Assembly (NCBI RefSeq): GCF_001592365.1
Contig: NZ_BCWU01000002.1
Location: forward strand, 124,001-188,000
Length of the DNA stretch: 64,000 nt
Origin: Gordonia hydrophobica NBRC 16057
GTDB taxonomy: Bacteria > Actinomycetota > Actinomycetes > Mycobacteriales > Mycobacteriaceae
Direction of reading: 5' to 3'
The notes under the pieces are model-generated. The model did not search any database, had not been told where the DNA came from, and saw only the letters and a program-made list of their open reading frames with translations. The translations under genes were made by a program, and so were the position numbers. Position 1 is the first letter of the stretch; every line of letters begins with the position of its first letter. Below are positions 32,846 to 41,765 of the stretch, piece by piece.

Positions 32846-35775
32846 GACGCACCTCCTGGTTGGGTGACTGGGTTTCGGATGGGCGTGAGGGGGTCGGGGT
32901 CGAGCAGTTCCAGCAGGTGTCTGCCGCGGCGACGGTCGCCGTCGTTCCCGCGCACGGTGGGGTCGACGGTGGCCAGGCGCATGATCTGGGTGGCGCACGA
33001 GAAGCCGTCGGTGAGGACCGGGGCGTCCGGGTGTCGGCGCAGCGCGGGTGCGAGCGCCTGCTCGGCGACGGCGTCCGAGACGGCTTCGTGTCCGGCGGTG
33101 AAGCCGAAGTCGCCTGCGACACCGCAGCAGCCGGTCGCCTCGACGACGCTGCCGACACCGAGCGCGGTCAGCGCGGCGCGCTGCACGCGGTTCCCGAAGG
33201 TCGCGTACTCGTGGCAGTGGGTCTGCACCACCACGTACTCGGGCGGCTCACCCGGCCACTGCGGAGCACATCCCTGCGCCGCCAGTTCACCGAGATACGC
33301 GGCGGCGGAACGGACGCGTCCGCCCACCCGACGAGCCCGTGCGGCTTCGTCGACGCCCACGGCATCGACAGTCAGCAGCCGCGGCAGGTCGTCGTGCAGG
33401 GTGGCCGCGCAACTCGGTTCCACGACGACGATCGGGGCGTCGCCGCCGAGCTCGTCGAGATGCCGGGCGGTGCGCCGCAGCGTCTTTCGTGCGGCGTCGA
33501 GCCGTCCGGTGGTGATCTGAGTGAGGCCGCAGCAGTGGTCCGCGGTGCAGGCGACCGAGCCGTGAACGCCGCCCAGGACGCGGACGGCGGCGCCCGCGAC
33601 CTCCGGGCGCAGCCCGCGGGTGAAGGAGTCGAGGAACAGCACCACCTCCGGCGGCGCGGGCGCGTTGATCGAACGCGGCGCGTGCCGGAGCTGGTCGCGG
33701 AGCGACGCCGCGGACGCGAACTCCGGGAGCACGCGGTCGGCGCCGAGACCGCCGAGCCGCGCCCCGGCACGGCCGACGCGAGTGCGGGTCAGGGCGTTGA
33801 GCGGCCGAGCCAGGTACGGCGTCACCCGCAGCCAAGTCGGCAGCATGCCGAGGGTGTAGTGCTCACGCGGGCGGATGCGCCCCCGATAGCGGTGGTACAG
33901 GACCTCGGACTTCATAGCGGCCATGTCGACCCCGGTCGGGCAGTCGGACGAGCACGCCTTGCACGCGAGGCACAGATCCATCGACTCGGCGAGCGCGGGC
34001 GCGCGCCAGTCGACGGTGTCGACGCCGTCGCGCGTGGCCTCCTGCAGCACCCGGGCACGACCGCGGGTGGAGTCCTTCTCGTCGCCGGTCGCGCGGTACG
34101 ACGGACACATCACTCCGCCCGTGTGCGTACGGCAGCGGCCGACGCCGATGCACGCCTGCGAACCATGCTCCGCGGTCACGTCGGCGAGGGCGAGGTCGAC
34201 GTCGATCGGCCGGGTCTGCCGCAGCCCGCCCGGTGCCAGAATCCCTGCGGGATCCCAGATGTCGCCGAAGCGGTCGAAGGCCTGCAGCATCTCGGGCGAG
34301 TACATGATCGGCAGCAGCTCCGACCGGGCGCGGCCGTCGCCGTGCTCGCCGGACAGTGATCCCTCATACCGCACGACCAGGTGCGCGGCGTCGGTGCAGA
34401 ACGCCCGGAAGACGCTGCGGCCCTGCGCCGTGCGGAGATCGAAGTCGATGCGGATGTGCATGCACCCCGCACCGAAGTGGCCGTACATGACACCGGTGAG
34501 TCGATGACGATTCAGCAACTCGCGGAACTCGGCGAGGTAGTCGCCAAGCAGATCGGGGCGGACCGCGGCGTCCTCCCATCCGGGCCAGGAAAGGATGGTC
34601 TCGCCGGTGTCGGGGTCGGTGAGCCGGGAGCTCAGTCCGGCGCCGTCCTCCCGAACGCGCCACAGGTCGGCGCGTTCGGTCGGATCCGCCACCTGCCGCA
34701 GGTCCACGGCCCGGCCGTCGGCGCGCAGGTCCGCCTCCAACGCCACGGCCCGACCGTCGCTCTCACCCGTCTCGTCGATTTCGATGAACAACCAGGCGCT
34801 GCCGTCGGGGAGGTCGGCGACCGCGTCGTCGCCGCGCCGCTCCCGCATAGTCGCAACGATCACCTCGTCGACCCCTTCGACGGCCGTCGGTCGGTTCTTC
34901 AGCAGGAGCGGGACGTCGCGGGCGGCGTCGACGATGTCGGCGTATCCGGCGACGATCAGCGACGTGCGGGCCGGTCGATCGGCGAGTGCGACGGTCGCAG
35001 CCGTCACGACCACGCAGGTGCCTTCGCTGCCGACGAGTGCTCGGGCGACGTCGAAGCCCTCTTCCGGGAGCAGGTGTCGGAGGTGGTAGCCGGACACCTG
35101 CCGCGGGATGCGGCCGAGTTCGGTGCGGATGGCGGCGAGATGGTCCGCGGCGAGCGATCGCAGTTCGGCCTCGAGGTGCTCGGCGCGGGCGGCTGCGGCC
35201 GCGTCGCCGGGGATCGTCGCCCGAATCCCCGTGCGCGTCGCGGTGATTCGCAGGCCGTCCGCCGTGACGGCGCGCAACTCCACCACGTGGTCGGCGGTAC
35301 GGCCGTAGCGGACCGAATGGTTCCCGCAGGCGTCGTTGCCGATCGCACCGCCCAGGCAGGCGCGCGTCTGGCTGGACGGATCGGGGGCGAAAGTGAGGCG
35401 ACGGTCGGTGGCGTCGAAGACCGCGGCACGCAGGCGCGTCAACACCACGCCGGCTTCGGCGGTCGCGGTCCGCGCCTGCTCGTCGACGGCGAGGACGCGG
35501 TTGAGGTGGCGGGAGAGATCGACGACGAGTCCACTGCCGATCGAGTTGCCGGACATGGACGTGCCTCCGCCGCGCGCCGTCACCGGGACACCCAACCGAT
35601 GGCAGACCCGTAGTGCGACAGCGACGTCGTGCTCGGTCTGCGGGAACAGCACCGCCGCGGGCGTCACGCGGTAATTGGACGCGTCGTACGAGTACTCGGC
35701 GAGTCGTCGCCGATCATGGTCGGGATTCAGGCCTTCCGCGCGCAGTGCCGTGATCAATGCGTTCGGAGGAGCCAT
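32842..35775 (-). CDS. FAD-binding and Fe-S oxidoreductase (D-2-hydroxyglutarate/D-lactate dehydrogenase type)
   Basis: A 977-residue fusion. The N-terminus (about 30-260) is a PCMH-type FAD domain (TARGGGTSMSGNSIGSG). A flavin-oxidase C domain follows to about 540, then an Fe-S region with CLACKACSSDCPTG and an atypical first set CIGVGRCR. C-terminal CCG motifs are HCCGLTQ and ATGCCGVAGDFGF. The order and length match the YdiJ-type D-2-hydroxyglutarate dehydrogenase (1018 residues) and GlcD-GlcF-like fusions. It probably passes electrons from a D-2-hydroxyacid to quinone or another carrier. ATG at 35775, 4 nt after the aminotransferase stop. Confidence 0.87.
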   Translation of the reverse strand: MAPPNALITALRAEGLNPDHDRRRLAEYSYDASNYRVTPAAVLFPQTEHDVAVALRVCHRLGVPVTARGGGTSMSGNSIGSGLVVDLSRHLNRVLAVDEQARTATAEAGVVLTRLRAAVFDATDRRLTFAPDPSSQTRACLGGAIGNDACGNHSVRYGRTADHVVELRAVTADGLRITATRTGIRATIPGDAAAAARAEHLEAELRSLAADHLAAIRTELGRIPRQVSGYHLRHLLPEEGFDVARALVGSEGTCVVVTAATVALADRPARTSLIVAGYADIVDAARDVPLLLKNRPTAVEGVDEVIVATMRERRGDDAVADLPDGSAWLFIEIDETGESDGRAVALEADLRADGRAVDLRQVADPTERADLWRVREDGAGLSSRLTDPDTGETILSWPGWEDAAVRPDLLGDYLAEFRELLNRHRLTGVMYGHFGAGCMHIRIDFDLRTAQGRSVFRAFCTDAAHLVVRYEGSLSGEHGDGRARSELLPIMYSPEMLQAFDRFGDIWDPAGILAPGGLRQTRPIDVDLALADVTAEHGSQACIGVGRCRTHTGGVMCPSYRATGDEKDSTRGRARVLQEATRDGVDTVDWRAPALAESMDLCLACKACSSDCPTGVDMAAMKSEVLYHRYRGRIRPREHYTLGMLPTWLRVTPYLARPLNALTRTRVGRAGARLGGLGADRVLPEFASAASLRDQLRHAPRSINAPAPPEVVLFLDSFTRGLRPEVAGAAVRVLGGVHGSVACTADHCCGLTQITTGRLDAARKTLRRTARHLDELGGDAPIVVVEPSCAATLHDDLPRLLTVDAVGVDEAARARRVGGRVRSAAAYLGELAAQGCAPQWPGEPPEYVVVQTHCHEYATFGNRVQRAALTALGVGSVVEATGCCGVAGDFGFTAGHEAVSDAVAEQALAPALRRHPDAPVLTDGFSCATQIMRLATVDPTVRGNDGDRRRGRHLLELLDPDPLTPIRNPVTQPGGAS

Positions 35776-35779
35776 GGTC

Positions 35780-37066
35780 TCAGCTTTCCACCGTGCGGCG
35801 CACGGCGCGAACAAACCGCTCGGTGCCGGTGACGATCTCCTCCTCGGTGACGGTGAGCGCCGGGATGATCCGGACGATGGATCCCAGCGGGCCGCAGGTC
35901 AGCGTCAACAGGTCCTCGTCGATGCAGGCCTGTTGCACGGCACCCGCCAGTCGGACCGCTTCGAGGGACTCCGGGCCACCCGCGTTGGCGGTCGGATCCC
36001 CGAACTCGACGGCCAGCATCAGGCCGATGCCGCGGACGTCGCTGATGGCGTCGATGCCCGCGAGTCCCTCGCGCAGCCCGGCCAGGAGCTGCCGGCCACG
36101 CACCCGGGAGTTCTCGACGAGCCCCTCCCGTTCCACCACATCCAGCGTCGCAACGCCCGCGGCGGCCGACACCGCGTTGCCGCCGTAAGTGCCGCCCTGG
36201 GAACCCGGCCAGGCCTTTGCCATGATCTCCTCGGGCGCGGCGATCGCTGAGATCGGGAAGCCCGACGCGATCCCCTTCGCGGTGATGATGACGTCGGGGA
36301 CCAGGCCTTCGGTGTGCTGGTGTCCCCAGAACTCGCCGGTGCGGCCGACGCCCGCCTGCACCTCGTCGAGCACCAGGAGCGCCCCGTACTTCTCGGTGCG
36401 TTCGCGCAGGCCTGCGAGGTACGCGGGCGGCACCTGCAGGTAGCCGCCGTCGCCGAGGACCGGCTCGATGAGGACCGCAGCCAGCTCCTTCGGATGGATG
36501 CGGGTGGACATCATGTAGTCGAACTCGCCGAGCGCATAGGCGACGGCGTCGGCCTCCGAGAGCTGCAGGCGCCGTGCGTCGGGGAACGGTGTGGACGCGA
36601 CGCCCGCCATCATGGGTCCGAAGCCCGCCGAGAACTTGGTGCCCGCGGTGGTCAGCGACGCCGCGGCGACGGTTCGTCCGTGGAAGCCGCGCTGCACGGT
36701 GACGATGTACTGCCTCCCGGTGGCCATCCGCGCCAGCCGGACGGCGGCCTCCACCGCCTCGGATCCGGAGTTGGCGTAGAAGACCGAGTCGATGCCGTCG
36801 GGCAGATGCTCGCCCAGCTTCTCGGTCAGTTGCAGCAGCGGCTGGTGCATCACGGTCGTGTACTGGGCGTGAATGATCTTGGCGCATTGCTCCTGCGCTG
36901 CGGCCACCACGTCGGGATGACAGTGGCCCGTGCTGGTGACGCCGATGCCCGTCGTGAAGTCGAGGTAGCGGCGGCCGTCCGTGCCGTGGATCCACGAGCC
37001 GAGCGCGTGGTCGACGACGACAGGCGTCGCCTGCTTGAGAACCGGGGAGAGGGATGCCTTCGTCAT
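35780..37066 (-). CDS. gabT: Class III aminotransferase (4-aminobutyrate aminotransferase-like)
   Basis: A 428-residue PLP-dependent omega-aminotransferase. Family marks are TGIGVTSTGHCHPDVV, YANSGSEAVEAAVRLAR, the Asp motif LLVLDEVQAGVGRTG and the Schiff-base Lys in IITAKGIASG. With a GabD-like gene in the same operon, conversion of 4-aminobutyrate (or 5-aminovalerate) to the semialdehyde is likely. The ATG at 37066 has no good ribosome site, so the mRNA may be leaderless or start close to it. It heads the operon, with the GntR palindrome 41 nt upstream. Confidence 0.88.
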   Translation of the reverse strand: MTKASLSPVLKQATPVVVDHALGSWIHGTDGRRYLDFTTGIGVTSTGHCHPDVVAAAQEQCAKIIHAQYTTVMHQPLLQLTEKLGEHLPDGIDSVFYANSGSEAVEAAVRLARMATGRQYIVTVQRGFHGRTVAAASLTTAGTKFSAGFGPMMAGVASTPFPDARRLQLSEADAVAYALGEFDYMMSTRIHPKELAAVLIEPVLGDGGYLQVPPAYLAGLRERTEKYGALLVLDEVQAGVGRTGEFWGHQHTEGLVPDVIITAKGIASGFPISAIAAPEEIMAKAWPGSQGGTYGGNAVSAAAGVATLDVVEREGLVENSRVRGRQLLAGLREGLAGIDAISDVRGIGLMLAVEFGDPTANAGGPESLEAVRLAGAVQQACIDEDLLTLTCGPLGSIVRIIPALTVTEEEIVTGTERFVRAVRRTVES

Positions 37067-37094
37067 GAGGCCAGTGTGTGCCCGTACCGACAGG

Positions 37095-37121
37095 TTGTCA
37101 ACGGTCGGATTGTCGACAATC
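37095..37121. promoter_or_regulatory. GntR operator between aminotransferase and 2-hydroxyacid dehydrogenase
   Basis: GATTGTCGACAATC at 37108-37121 is identical to 29140-29153. TTGTCAAC (37095-37102) is a weaker half-site. It lies between divergent genes, so one site can control both. Confidence 0.7.
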
Positions 37122-37145
37122 ATTGCTGACGTTACGGTGGTGTGC

Positions 37146-38117
37146 ATGAGCGCTGATTCTCCGGTCGTCGTGCTTCTGACCGCCGACGATGTTCCTCCTC
37201 CCGCCGACCTCGAGCAGATCCGGCAGCTCGCCGACGTGCGGGATGCGACCGCCGACTCCCTCGCCGACGCACTGCCCGGCGCCGACGTGCTGCTGGTGTG
37301 GGACATCTTCTCGGGCGCTCTCGCCGACGCCTGGCACGCCGCGGACTCGCTGCGATGGGTGCACGTCGCCGCGGCCGGGGTCGACACACTGCTCTTCGAC
37401 GGCCTCCGCGACTCGGACGTCGTCGTCACCAACGCGCGCGGCGTCTTCGACCAACCGATCGCCGAGTACGTCCTGGCCTGCGTGCTCGCGAACGACAAGC
37501 AGTTGCATCGGACCGAAGAGTTCCGGCGGCGCGGCGAATGGGTGCACCGCGAAACGCTGCGCGTGGCGGGTCGACGCGCACTGGTGGTCGGCACCGGCGG
37601 CATCGGTCGGGCGATCGCGCGGATGCTGACCGCCGTCGGCCTCGACGTCCGGGGCGCGGGCCGCACTCCGCGGGCGCAGGACCCGGACTTCGGCGTCGTG
37701 CTCGACGCCGCTCACCTCGCCGATCACCTCGGAGCGGTCGACCATGTGGTGATGGTCGCACCGTTGACCGACGCGACGCACGGCATGCTCGGCGCACGCG
37801 AACTCGCGGCACTCCCCGACGGCGCCCACGTCGTCAATGTGGGCCGCGGGCCGCTGATCGATCAGCGGGCCCTGACGGCCGAGATCGCTGCCGGTCGTCT
37901 GACCGCGCACCTCGATGTGCTGGTCGACGAGCCGCTGCACGCCGACGATCCCCTGTGGACCCTGCCGGGCGCCCACATCAGCCCGCACATGTCGGGCGAC
38001 GTGGTCGGCTGGCGCGACACCCTGTCCGCCCAGTTCGTGGCAAAGCTCCACGATTACCGAGCCGGCCGTACGCCCGGCCCCGCAGTCGACAAGCATCGCG
38101 GCTACGTCCCGCACTGA
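37146..38117 (+). CDS. D-isomer-specific 2-hydroxyacid dehydrogenase
   Basis: A 323-residue NAD(P)-dependent dehydrogenase interconverting a 2-oxoacid and a D-2-hydroxyacid. Residues seen are the Rossmann motif VVGTGGIGRAIA (about residue 145), catalytic Arg in NVGRGPLID, Glu in VDEPLHADDPLW and His in HISPHMSG. The ATG at 37146 follows GGTGG. It faces the aminotransferase operon across the shared operator. Its product class is the substrate class of the flavoprotein at 32842, so the two may form a shuttle, as SerA and D-2-hydroxyglutarate dehydrogenase do elsewhere; this is inference. Confidence 0.9.
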   Translation: MSADSPVVVLLTADDVPPPADLEQIRQLADVRDATADSLADALPGADVLLVWDIFSGALADAWHAADSLRWVHVAAAGVDTLLFDGLRDSDVVVTNARGVFDQPIAEYVLACVLANDKQLHRTEEFRRRGEWVHRETLRVAGRRALVVGTGGIGRAIARMLTAVGLDVRGAGRTPRAQDPDFGVVLDAAHLADHLGAVDHVVMVAPLTDATHGMLGARELAALPDGAHVVNVGRGPLIDQRALTAEIAAGRLTAHLDVLVDEPLHADDPLWTLPGAHISPHMSGDVVGWRDTLSAQFVAKLHDYRAGRTPGPAVDKHRGYVPH

Positions 38118-38129
38118 TCCCAGCCCGCG

Positions 38130-38241
38130 GCGGTCTCGATGCGCTCCTCCGTCGCTCACTCGACCAACGTGAGAAGCCCAGCGCCACCCCCACGCTGATC
38201 GAGTAAGCACGCGAGCGCAGCGAGCCTGCGCATCGAGATCG
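38130..38241. repeat. Inverted pair of REP-like dispersed repeats
   Basis: One copy reads GGTCTCGATGCGCTC...CTCGACCAACG (38130-38172) and a second, opposite copy reads CGCTGATCGAGTAAGC...GCATCGAGATC (about 38191-38240). The same family forms the clusters at 46593 and 47214. It lies between the convergent 2-hydroxyacid dehydrogenase and LysR genes. Confidence 0.8.
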
Positions 38242-38260
38242 CCGACCACGACCAGCCGCG

Positions 38261-39175
38261 TCAGCCCGGCACCGTCAACCCCACCGCCGCTGCGCCGTCG
38301 ATCATCGCCTCGATGAAGGCGTGCACCGACGCGCGGTCCGCGTCGCGGGCGCGGTAGGCGATCGAGAGATTGCGGTGGAAGTGCCCGGCGAGCGGGGTCA
38401 CCTCGATGCCGTCGGGCAGCGTCATGGCGCCCAGATCCGACACCAGGGTCACGCCGAGACCGGCTGCGGCGAGAGCCAGGGCCGTCGACTGCTCCCCGGC
38501 CGTGTGGTGGACGTCGGGGTCGAAACCGGCTTCGCGGCACGCCAGTCGGACGGCGCGGCCGAAGTGCGACCGCGCGTCCGCCAAGATCCACGGCAGCCCC
38601 GCGAGTTCGGCGAGCTCGATCGGCTCGGTCCCGAAGGTGCCGGCGCGCGCGGCCACCGACATCTGTTCGACGGCGATCGGCCGCCACTGCAGCGTGCGGA
38701 TCTGCGGCATCGCATAGTTGGAGTAGTCGATGACGAACGAGAGGTCGAGCGAGCCGTCGCGCACCGCGTCGGACCCGGCCTCCGGCTCCAGTTCCGTGGT
38801 CTGCACGGCGATTCCCGGCGACCGCTCCGCCAGCAGCGCGAGTCCCGTCGGCAGCAGTCCCGACGCGACCGACGCCCAGACCCCCGCGGTCAGCGACGCG
38901 GCCGAGCCGTCCCGCAGCGATTCGATGGCATTGCCCGCGCTCTCGACGGCGTCGAGGATCTGTTCGGAGTGGTCGGCGAGGACGCGGCCGGCCTCGGTCA
39001 ACATGATGCGTCGACCGTGCTTCTGGAACAGCGGGGTCTGCGCTTCCCGCTCCAGCTGCGACAGTTGCTGGGACACCGCGGACGCCGAATAGTGGAGCGC
39101 GTCGGCTACCGCAGTCACCGTGCCGCGATACCGAAGCTCCCGAAGCAGTTTGAGTCGATGCAGCGAGACCTCCAT
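38261..39175 (-). CDS. LysR-family transcriptional regulator
   Basis: A 304-residue LysR protein. The helix-turn-helix covers residues 5-60 (LRYRGTVTAVADALHYSASAV, given in part as GTVTAVADALHYSASAVSQQ). The effector domain runs from about residue 92. It is divergent from an amino-acid dehydrogenase gene at 39309, the usual arrangement for a LysR target, with 133 bp between them. The effector is unknown. Confidence 0.9.
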   Translation of the reverse strand: MEVSLHRLKLLRELRYRGTVTAVADALHYSASAVSQQLSQLEREAQTPLFQKHGRRIMLTEAGRVLADHSEQILDAVESAGNAIESLRDGSAASLTAGVWASVASGLLPTGLALLAERSPGIAVQTTELEPEAGSDAVRDGSLDLSFVIDYSNYAMPQIRTLQWRPIAVEQMSVAARAGTFGTEPIELAELAGLPWILADARSHFGRAVRLACREAGFDPDVHHTAGEQSTALALAAAGLGVTLVSDLGAMTLPDGIEVTPLAGHFHRNLSIAYRARDADRASVHAFIEAMIDGAAAVGLTVPG

Positions 39176-39308
39176 ACATCGAGGTTACTGAACGATTCAC
39201 TCCACAAAGTCGACATGGACGCGGCGGTCGGTCCACCACGACCATGAAGGGGAGGAGGTTCCGACCGGACTCCTCGAATTGCCGCACGCGACTCGTGAGG
39301 AGGCGGAC

Positions 39309-40559
39309 ATGACGCTCACCCCGATGGACCCGACAGCCCTCGGAACCGGGACCCCGAAGACCACGACCCCGGACCCGACGACGACACCGTCGGTCCTCCC
39401 CGCGTCGGATCGGCGGCCGCCGTACCTGCGGATCGAATGGGTCGACGAGGTGACCGGCGCCGTCGGCTATCTGGTGGTCGACTCGCTGGTGCACGGCATG
39501 GCGACCGGCGGCACGCGGATGCGCGCCGGATGCACCATCGACGAGGTGGCCGACCTCGCCCGCGGCATGTCGAACAAGACCGCCGCCTTCAACCTCCCGG
39601 TCGGCGGCGCCAAGGGCGGCATCGACTTCGATCCCAAGGATCCGCGCGCCGTCGACGTCCTCACCCGCTACTGCGAGGCGATGCGCCCGTTCCTGGACCG
39701 GCACTGGGTCACGGCCGAGGACCTCGGCGTCTCGCAGGAGACCATCGACGTCGTCTTCGACCGCCTCGGGATGCGGCAGTCGTACCACGCGGCGATCGAG
39801 CGGTCCGCTGATCCGGCAGCGACTGCGGACCGGGTGCTGCACGGCCTGCACGCGCACGCCCCGGGCGGGCTGCTGGGCGATGTGATCGGCGGATACGGTG
39901 TCGCGCAGGCGTGTCTCGCGGTGACACGAGTCCGCGGTACCGCACCCGCCGAGACCAGCGTCGCCGTGCAGGGCGTCGGCACGATGGGCGGCGGCGCCGC
40001 GTTCTACCTGCACGAGGCGGGCATGCGCGTGGTCGCGCTGGCCGACGCCGTCGGCACCCTCTACGACGCCGACGGCCTGGACGTGCCGCTGCTGTTGGCG
40101 TCGCGGAACCGCTACGGCGAGATCGACCGCGCCGTGGTGCCGGAGCGGGTTGCCCGCTTCCCCCGCGAAGCGGTCCTCGCGACGCACTGCGACATCCTGG
40201 TGCCTGCCGCGGTCTCGTACGCGATCACTGCCGAGAACGCCTCCGACGTGGCCGCCGCGGTGATCGTGGAGGCGGCGAACGCACCGACGACCGCGGACGC
40301 CGAGCTGGATCTCACGGCGCGTGGCATCGCGGTGATCCCGGACTTCATCGCCAACGCGGGCGCCGTCGCCTGGGCGTGGTGGCTGTTGCTCGGTCACGTC
40401 GGCGACGACTACCGCGACTCGTTCACCCGGCTGCGCACCGAGATGGACGCGAAGGTGTCGTCGCTGCTGCACGGCTGGACCTGCGCCGCCGGGCCCATCC
40501 GCTGGGCGGCCGACGTCTCCCAGACCGTCCGATCGCCCGAACCGCTCGTGGTGCCCTGA
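39309..40559 (+). CDS. Glu/Leu/Phe/Val dehydrogenase-family protein
   Basis: A 416-residue amino-acid dehydrogenase catalysing reversible oxidative deamination. GGTRMRAGCTIDEVADLARGMSNK (in part GMSNKTAAFNLPVGGAKGG) holds the catalytic Lys, TAEDLGVS follows, and the cofactor domain has VAVQGVGTMGG. The N-terminus carries a Thr/Pro-rich extension of about 35 residues before the conserved domain, which is unusual. The ATG at 39309 has GAGGAGG six nt upstream. It is divergent from lysR. The length suits leucine or phenylalanine dehydrogenase better than the larger glutamate enzymes. Confidence 0.87.
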   Translation: MTLTPMDPTALGTGTPKTTTPDPTTTPSVLPASDRRPPYLRIEWVDEVTGAVGYLVVDSLVHGMATGGTRMRAGCTIDEVADLARGMSNKTAAFNLPVGGAKGGIDFDPKDPRAVDVLTRYCEAMRPFLDRHWVTAEDLGVSQETIDVVFDRLGMRQSYHAAIERSADPAATADRVLHGLHAHAPGGLLGDVIGGYGVAQACLAVTRVRGTAPAETSVAVQGVGTMGGGAAFYLHEAGMRVVALADAVGTLYDADGLDVPLLLASRNRYGEIDRAVVPERVARFPREAVLATHCDILVPAAVSYAITAENASDVAAAVIVEAANAPTTADAELDLTARGIAVIPDFIANAGAVAWAWWLLLGHVGDDYRDSFTRLRTEMDAKVSSLLHGWTCAAGPIRWAADVSQTVRSPEPLVVP

Positions 40560-40605
40560 GCGCAGAAGGGTCACCGAGCGCGCACGCCGCTTAAGATTCT
40601 TCACT

Positions 40606-41691
40606 ATGGCCCCCACCCTGCCGATCGGCGCTCTCCTGAACTCAGCGAACCCCGCCCTCCTCGACCCGCGAAAGCTCAACCGCCACACCTTCTGGTGCGG
40701 CCAGAGCGGATCCGGTAAGACGTATGCGCTGGGGGTCCTCCTGGAACAGGTGCTGCTGCACACCCGACTGCCGATCGTCGTGCTGGATCCGAACTCCGAC
40801 TTCGTCCGGCTCGGCGAGATCCGCGACGACGCCCCGGCGACCGACGCCGCGACGCTCGCCGACCGCACCATTCGGGTGCTCCACTCGAAACCGGGTGTGG
40901 GAGAGCAACTCCGCATCCGGTTCTTCGGGATGGATGTGCGCTCCCGCGCCGCCATTCTCAAACTGCATCCGATCCACGACGCGGCCGAGTACAACACGCT
41001 GCTGCGCGCCGAGGGGCGGGGCGTGGAGATCCTCGACGGCGAACCGCTGATTCAGTGGCTCCGCAGCGGGGACGACCCCGACCTGCACGCCATCGCCCTG
41101 CGGCTGGAGAATCTCGGCGTCACCGACTGGGATCTGTGGGCGTACGAGAACGAGGATGTCACCGAGGTGGTCGACGAGAAGGCCGACGCCACGGTCATCG
41201 ACCTCGGTTCGTTCGACGCCAAGGAACAGATGCAGACCGCAGCGCTCGCCGTGCTGGAACACCTGTGGAACCACCGGCACGAGCGGACCGGACGCCTCAT
41301 CGTGATCGACGAGGCGCACAATCTGTGCTCGCCGAATCCCAGCACTCCGCTGGAGAAGCTGCTGACCGAGCGGATCGTGCAGATCGCCGCCGAGGGGCGC
41401 AAGTACGGGATCTGGCTCCTGTTGTCGACGCAGCGGCCGTCGAAGGTGCATCCGAACGCGCTGTCGCAGTGCGACAACCTGGCGCTGATGCGCATGAGTT
41501 CGGCGCACGACCTCGCCGAACTGGGGCTGGTCTTCGGGTACGCCCCCGCCGATCTGCTCGAGCGGGCCATGCACTTCACCCAGGGCCAGGCGCTGTTCGC
41601 GGGCGGTTTCGCTCCGGAGCCGCAGCTGATTCAGGTCGGCAGTCGCCTCACCGAAGAAGGCGGATCCGACGTCGCGGTGCCGCTGCGCTGA
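40606..41691 (+). CDS. DUF87/HerA-type P-loop ATPase
   Basis: A 361-residue ATPase with Walker A WCGQSGSGKTY (about residue 33) and Walker B RLIVIDEAHNL (about 240). A sensor-like WLLLSTQRPSKVHPNAL and the segment ALMRMSSAHDLAEL follow. This is the HerA/FtsK-like DUF87 fold, a translocase or helicase motor. No NurA-like nuclease or other partner is adjacent. The gene starts 46 nt after the dehydrogenase and may be co-transcribed with it. Role unknown. Confidence 0.85.
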   Translation: MAPTLPIGALLNSANPALLDPRKLNRHTFWCGQSGSGKTYALGVLLEQVLLHTRLPIVVLDPNSDFVRLGEIRDDAPATDAATLADRTIRVLHSKPGVGEQLRIRFFGMDVRSRAAILKLHPIHDAAEYNTLLRAEGRGVEILDGEPLIQWLRSGDDPDLHAIALRLENLGVTDWDLWAYENEDVTEVVDEKADATVIDLGSFDAKEQMQTAALAVLEHLWNHRHERTGRLIVIDEAHNLCSPNPSTPLEKLLTERIVQIAAEGRKYGIWLLLSTQRPSKVHPNALSQCDNLALMRMSSAHDLAELGLVFGYAPADLLERAMHFTQGQALFAGGFAPEPQLIQVGSRLTEEGGSDVAVPLR

Positions 41692-41765
41692 CCCGTCCGG
41701 GGCGGAACCCCGCAGACCGACGCGGACGCCGCCCCGTCGGTCGCGACGCGGGTACGGTCGACGGC

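Noticed and set aside
37098-40997. Very long minus-strand open frame (about 1,300 codons)
   Set aside because: It runs antisense through the 2-hydroxyacid dehydrogenase and amino-acid dehydrogenase genes, shows no protein-like motifs and is explained by high GC lowering stop frequency.
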